Assembly: GCA_964486455.1 (NCBI GenBank)
Contig: CAZAMP010000023.1
Span: 5,095-69,094 of the forward strand
Origin: CAZAMP01 sp964486455
GTDB taxonomy: Bacteria; Eisenbacteria; RBG-16-71-46; CAZAMP01
Length of the DNA stretch: 64,000 nucleotides
Direction of reading: 5' to 3'
In this document: piece after piece, positions 63,185 to 64,000 of the stretch
Numbering within the stretch: position 1 is the stretch's first letter
Layout: every line of letters begins with the position of its first letter
Translations under genes and position numbers: made by a program
Notes under the pieces: model-generated
Told to the model about the DNA's origin: nothing
Seen by the model: only the letters and a program-made list of their open reading frames with translations
Databases searched by the model: none

Positions 63185-63856
63185 CTAGCGATAGTGGCTC
63201 TTGATGGTTCCCCAGGTTCCTTCCTCAACCGGCGTGCCGCCGCATGGCGTGACGCACGACCAGATCAGGAGATCGGAGCCAGTGACGTTGATCAGCTCGC
63301 AGTCGCCCACATCCGTGTTGTTCTGATAGGACCTTGCGTCGTACGGAGGGTCCGTGTCCTCACCGGTCACACCCCAAACGCCGGGATCCGGACACAACAC
63401 GATACCGTAGTCAGATCCAGCACCAACGCAGATCGGATCGGTGAAGTCGATTTCCCAGGTTCCGGCTGCATTGACGAACACAGTCTCAAACGTTTCGTTC
63501 GCCGGATTGCTAATCTCGTAGCAGCGGAACGTGACGTTTCCGTTCGTTACCCAGAACTCCGACCAGAAGCCCGCGCTCTGGACGAGGTAGCCCTGATCCG
63601 CCGGCGGCGTGTAGCGAACGCCCAGATACCAATACGGTGCAGCCGGTCCACCAAGCGTGCTGCCCGAGCCCTGGCTGTCATCTTCGTTGTCGTCGTAGCG
63701 AATCTCGAGGTCGCACTCGACGTCCCGGACGCCATCATCCGGCGGCGCCGATTCCATTCCGTCCGGGATGAGCGTGGTGGGGTCCGCCGCGGATGCGCCG
63801 GTCGCGAGACCCGCGGTCAAGATGATGCCGATCGCACCTAGAAGCAGTCGATTCAT
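63185..63856 (-). CDS. Secreted protein with TWGxIKxxYR C-terminus
   Basis: This is a 223-residue secreted protein with GGAGGT before the ATG and a signal peptide ('GIILTAGLATGASA'). The mature part is a single beta-rich domain with several Cys ('WGVTGEDTDPPYDARSYQN', 'DVGDCELINVTGSDLLIWSC') and no known catalytic motif. The C-terminus 'VEEGTWGTIKSHYR' matches the end of the unrelated beta-helix protein at 55661. It is monocistronic with its own terminator. Function unknown. Confidence 0.78.
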   Translation of the reverse strand: MNRLLLGAIGIILTAGLATGASAADPTTLIPDGMESAPPDDGVRDVECDLEIRYDDNEDDSQGSGSTLGGPAAPYWYLGVRYTPPADQGYLVQSAGFWSEFWVTNGNVTFRCYEISNPANETFETVFVNAAGTWEIDFTDPICVGAGSDYGIVLCPDPGVWGVTGEDTDPPYDARSYQNNTDVGDCELINVTGSDLLIWSCVTPCGGTPVEEGTWGTIKSHYR

Positions 63857-64000
63857 CGTTGTACCTCCTTAGCAGTAACCTGTCGTTCCAACGTTGCCTT
63901 GTGACGTTCCTAGTTGTCGAAATCGTTGCTGTCGCCCGCGCACTTAACCCCATCTTGACCACCCAGGTCGTTCCCGACCAGACCTAATCGCGTGCCCCAG

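Overview
The window looks like chromosomal DNA from a high-GC, Gram-negative, aerobic bacterium of the FCB-like candidate phyla (Eisenbacteria, Krumholzibacteria or Latescibacteria type). This is inference from gene content: an alternative complex III respiratory operon, several secreted proteins with FlgD-like C-terminal domains, LVIVD 'choice-of-anchor B' and right-handed beta-helix surface proteins, and many lipoproteins. I saw no rRNA, intact tRNA, CRISPR array or insertion sequence.

Layout. 1-8.5 kb (minus): a tripartite RND efflux operon (lipoprotein adaptor and two RND pumps, the last cut by the window edge), with a beta-propeller gene upstream. 9.1-12.5 kb: a large secreted FlgD-tailed protein. 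12.9-14.5 kb: an arsenosugar pair (ArsS-like radical SAM plus TIGR04282-type glycosyltransferase). 15.1-17.7 kb: glycosyltransferase 2, glycerophosphodiesterase and a malate/lactate-type dehydrogenase. 18.0-20.7 kb: a tandem array of five small transcription units with sigma-54-type promoters. 20.8-22.1 kb: a TlpA-like thioredoxin. 22.2-31.8 kb: actABCDF-coxBA. 32-37.7 kb (minus): a lipoprotein, a DUF3179 protein, remnants of ctaB and of a PQQ-propeller gene, and a C10 peptidase/beta-helix protein. 38.0-40.0 kb: cysK-cysE behind a polycysteine leader peptide and attenuator. 39.9-41.6 kb: an exosortase, a partner membrane protein and one likely substrate. 41.7-47 kb: a Ser/Thr kinase-ATPase-TPR regulator, an FmdB zinc ribbon and phosphofructokinase. 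47-56.8 kb: surface and envelope proteins, a YihY/BrkB membrane protein and a phospholipase D-like protein fused to a possible barrel domain. 57-58.8 kb: an MbnP/MbnH-type copper protein pair. 59.7-62.9 kb: an ATP-grasp and asparagine-synthase-like pair. 63.2-63.9 kb: a secreted protein.

Most notable is the 18.0-20.7 kb array. Each of five units has a GG-N10-GC (-24/-12) promoter. An inverted repeat of the form TCGAC-N6-GTCGA starts exactly 114 nt upstream of the GG in four units and 112 nt upstream in the fifth, as expected for one enhancer-binding activator. Three units encode small secreted peptides, two of them paralogous; the other two encode almost nothing and may be small RNAs. Each unit is followed by a GC-rich hairpin, four of which share a GCCGGTGAG-type core.

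Other strong points: the cysK leader has textbook competing hairpins; the cytochrome oxidase subunit I has Phe where the catalytic Tyr of the HPxVY motif should be, in an operon without ActE or subunit III genes and with a truncated ctaB nearby; two secreted proteins share an unassigned C-terminal motif (TWGxIKxxYR); and a PQQ-propeller gene appears split by a 3.3-kb gene.
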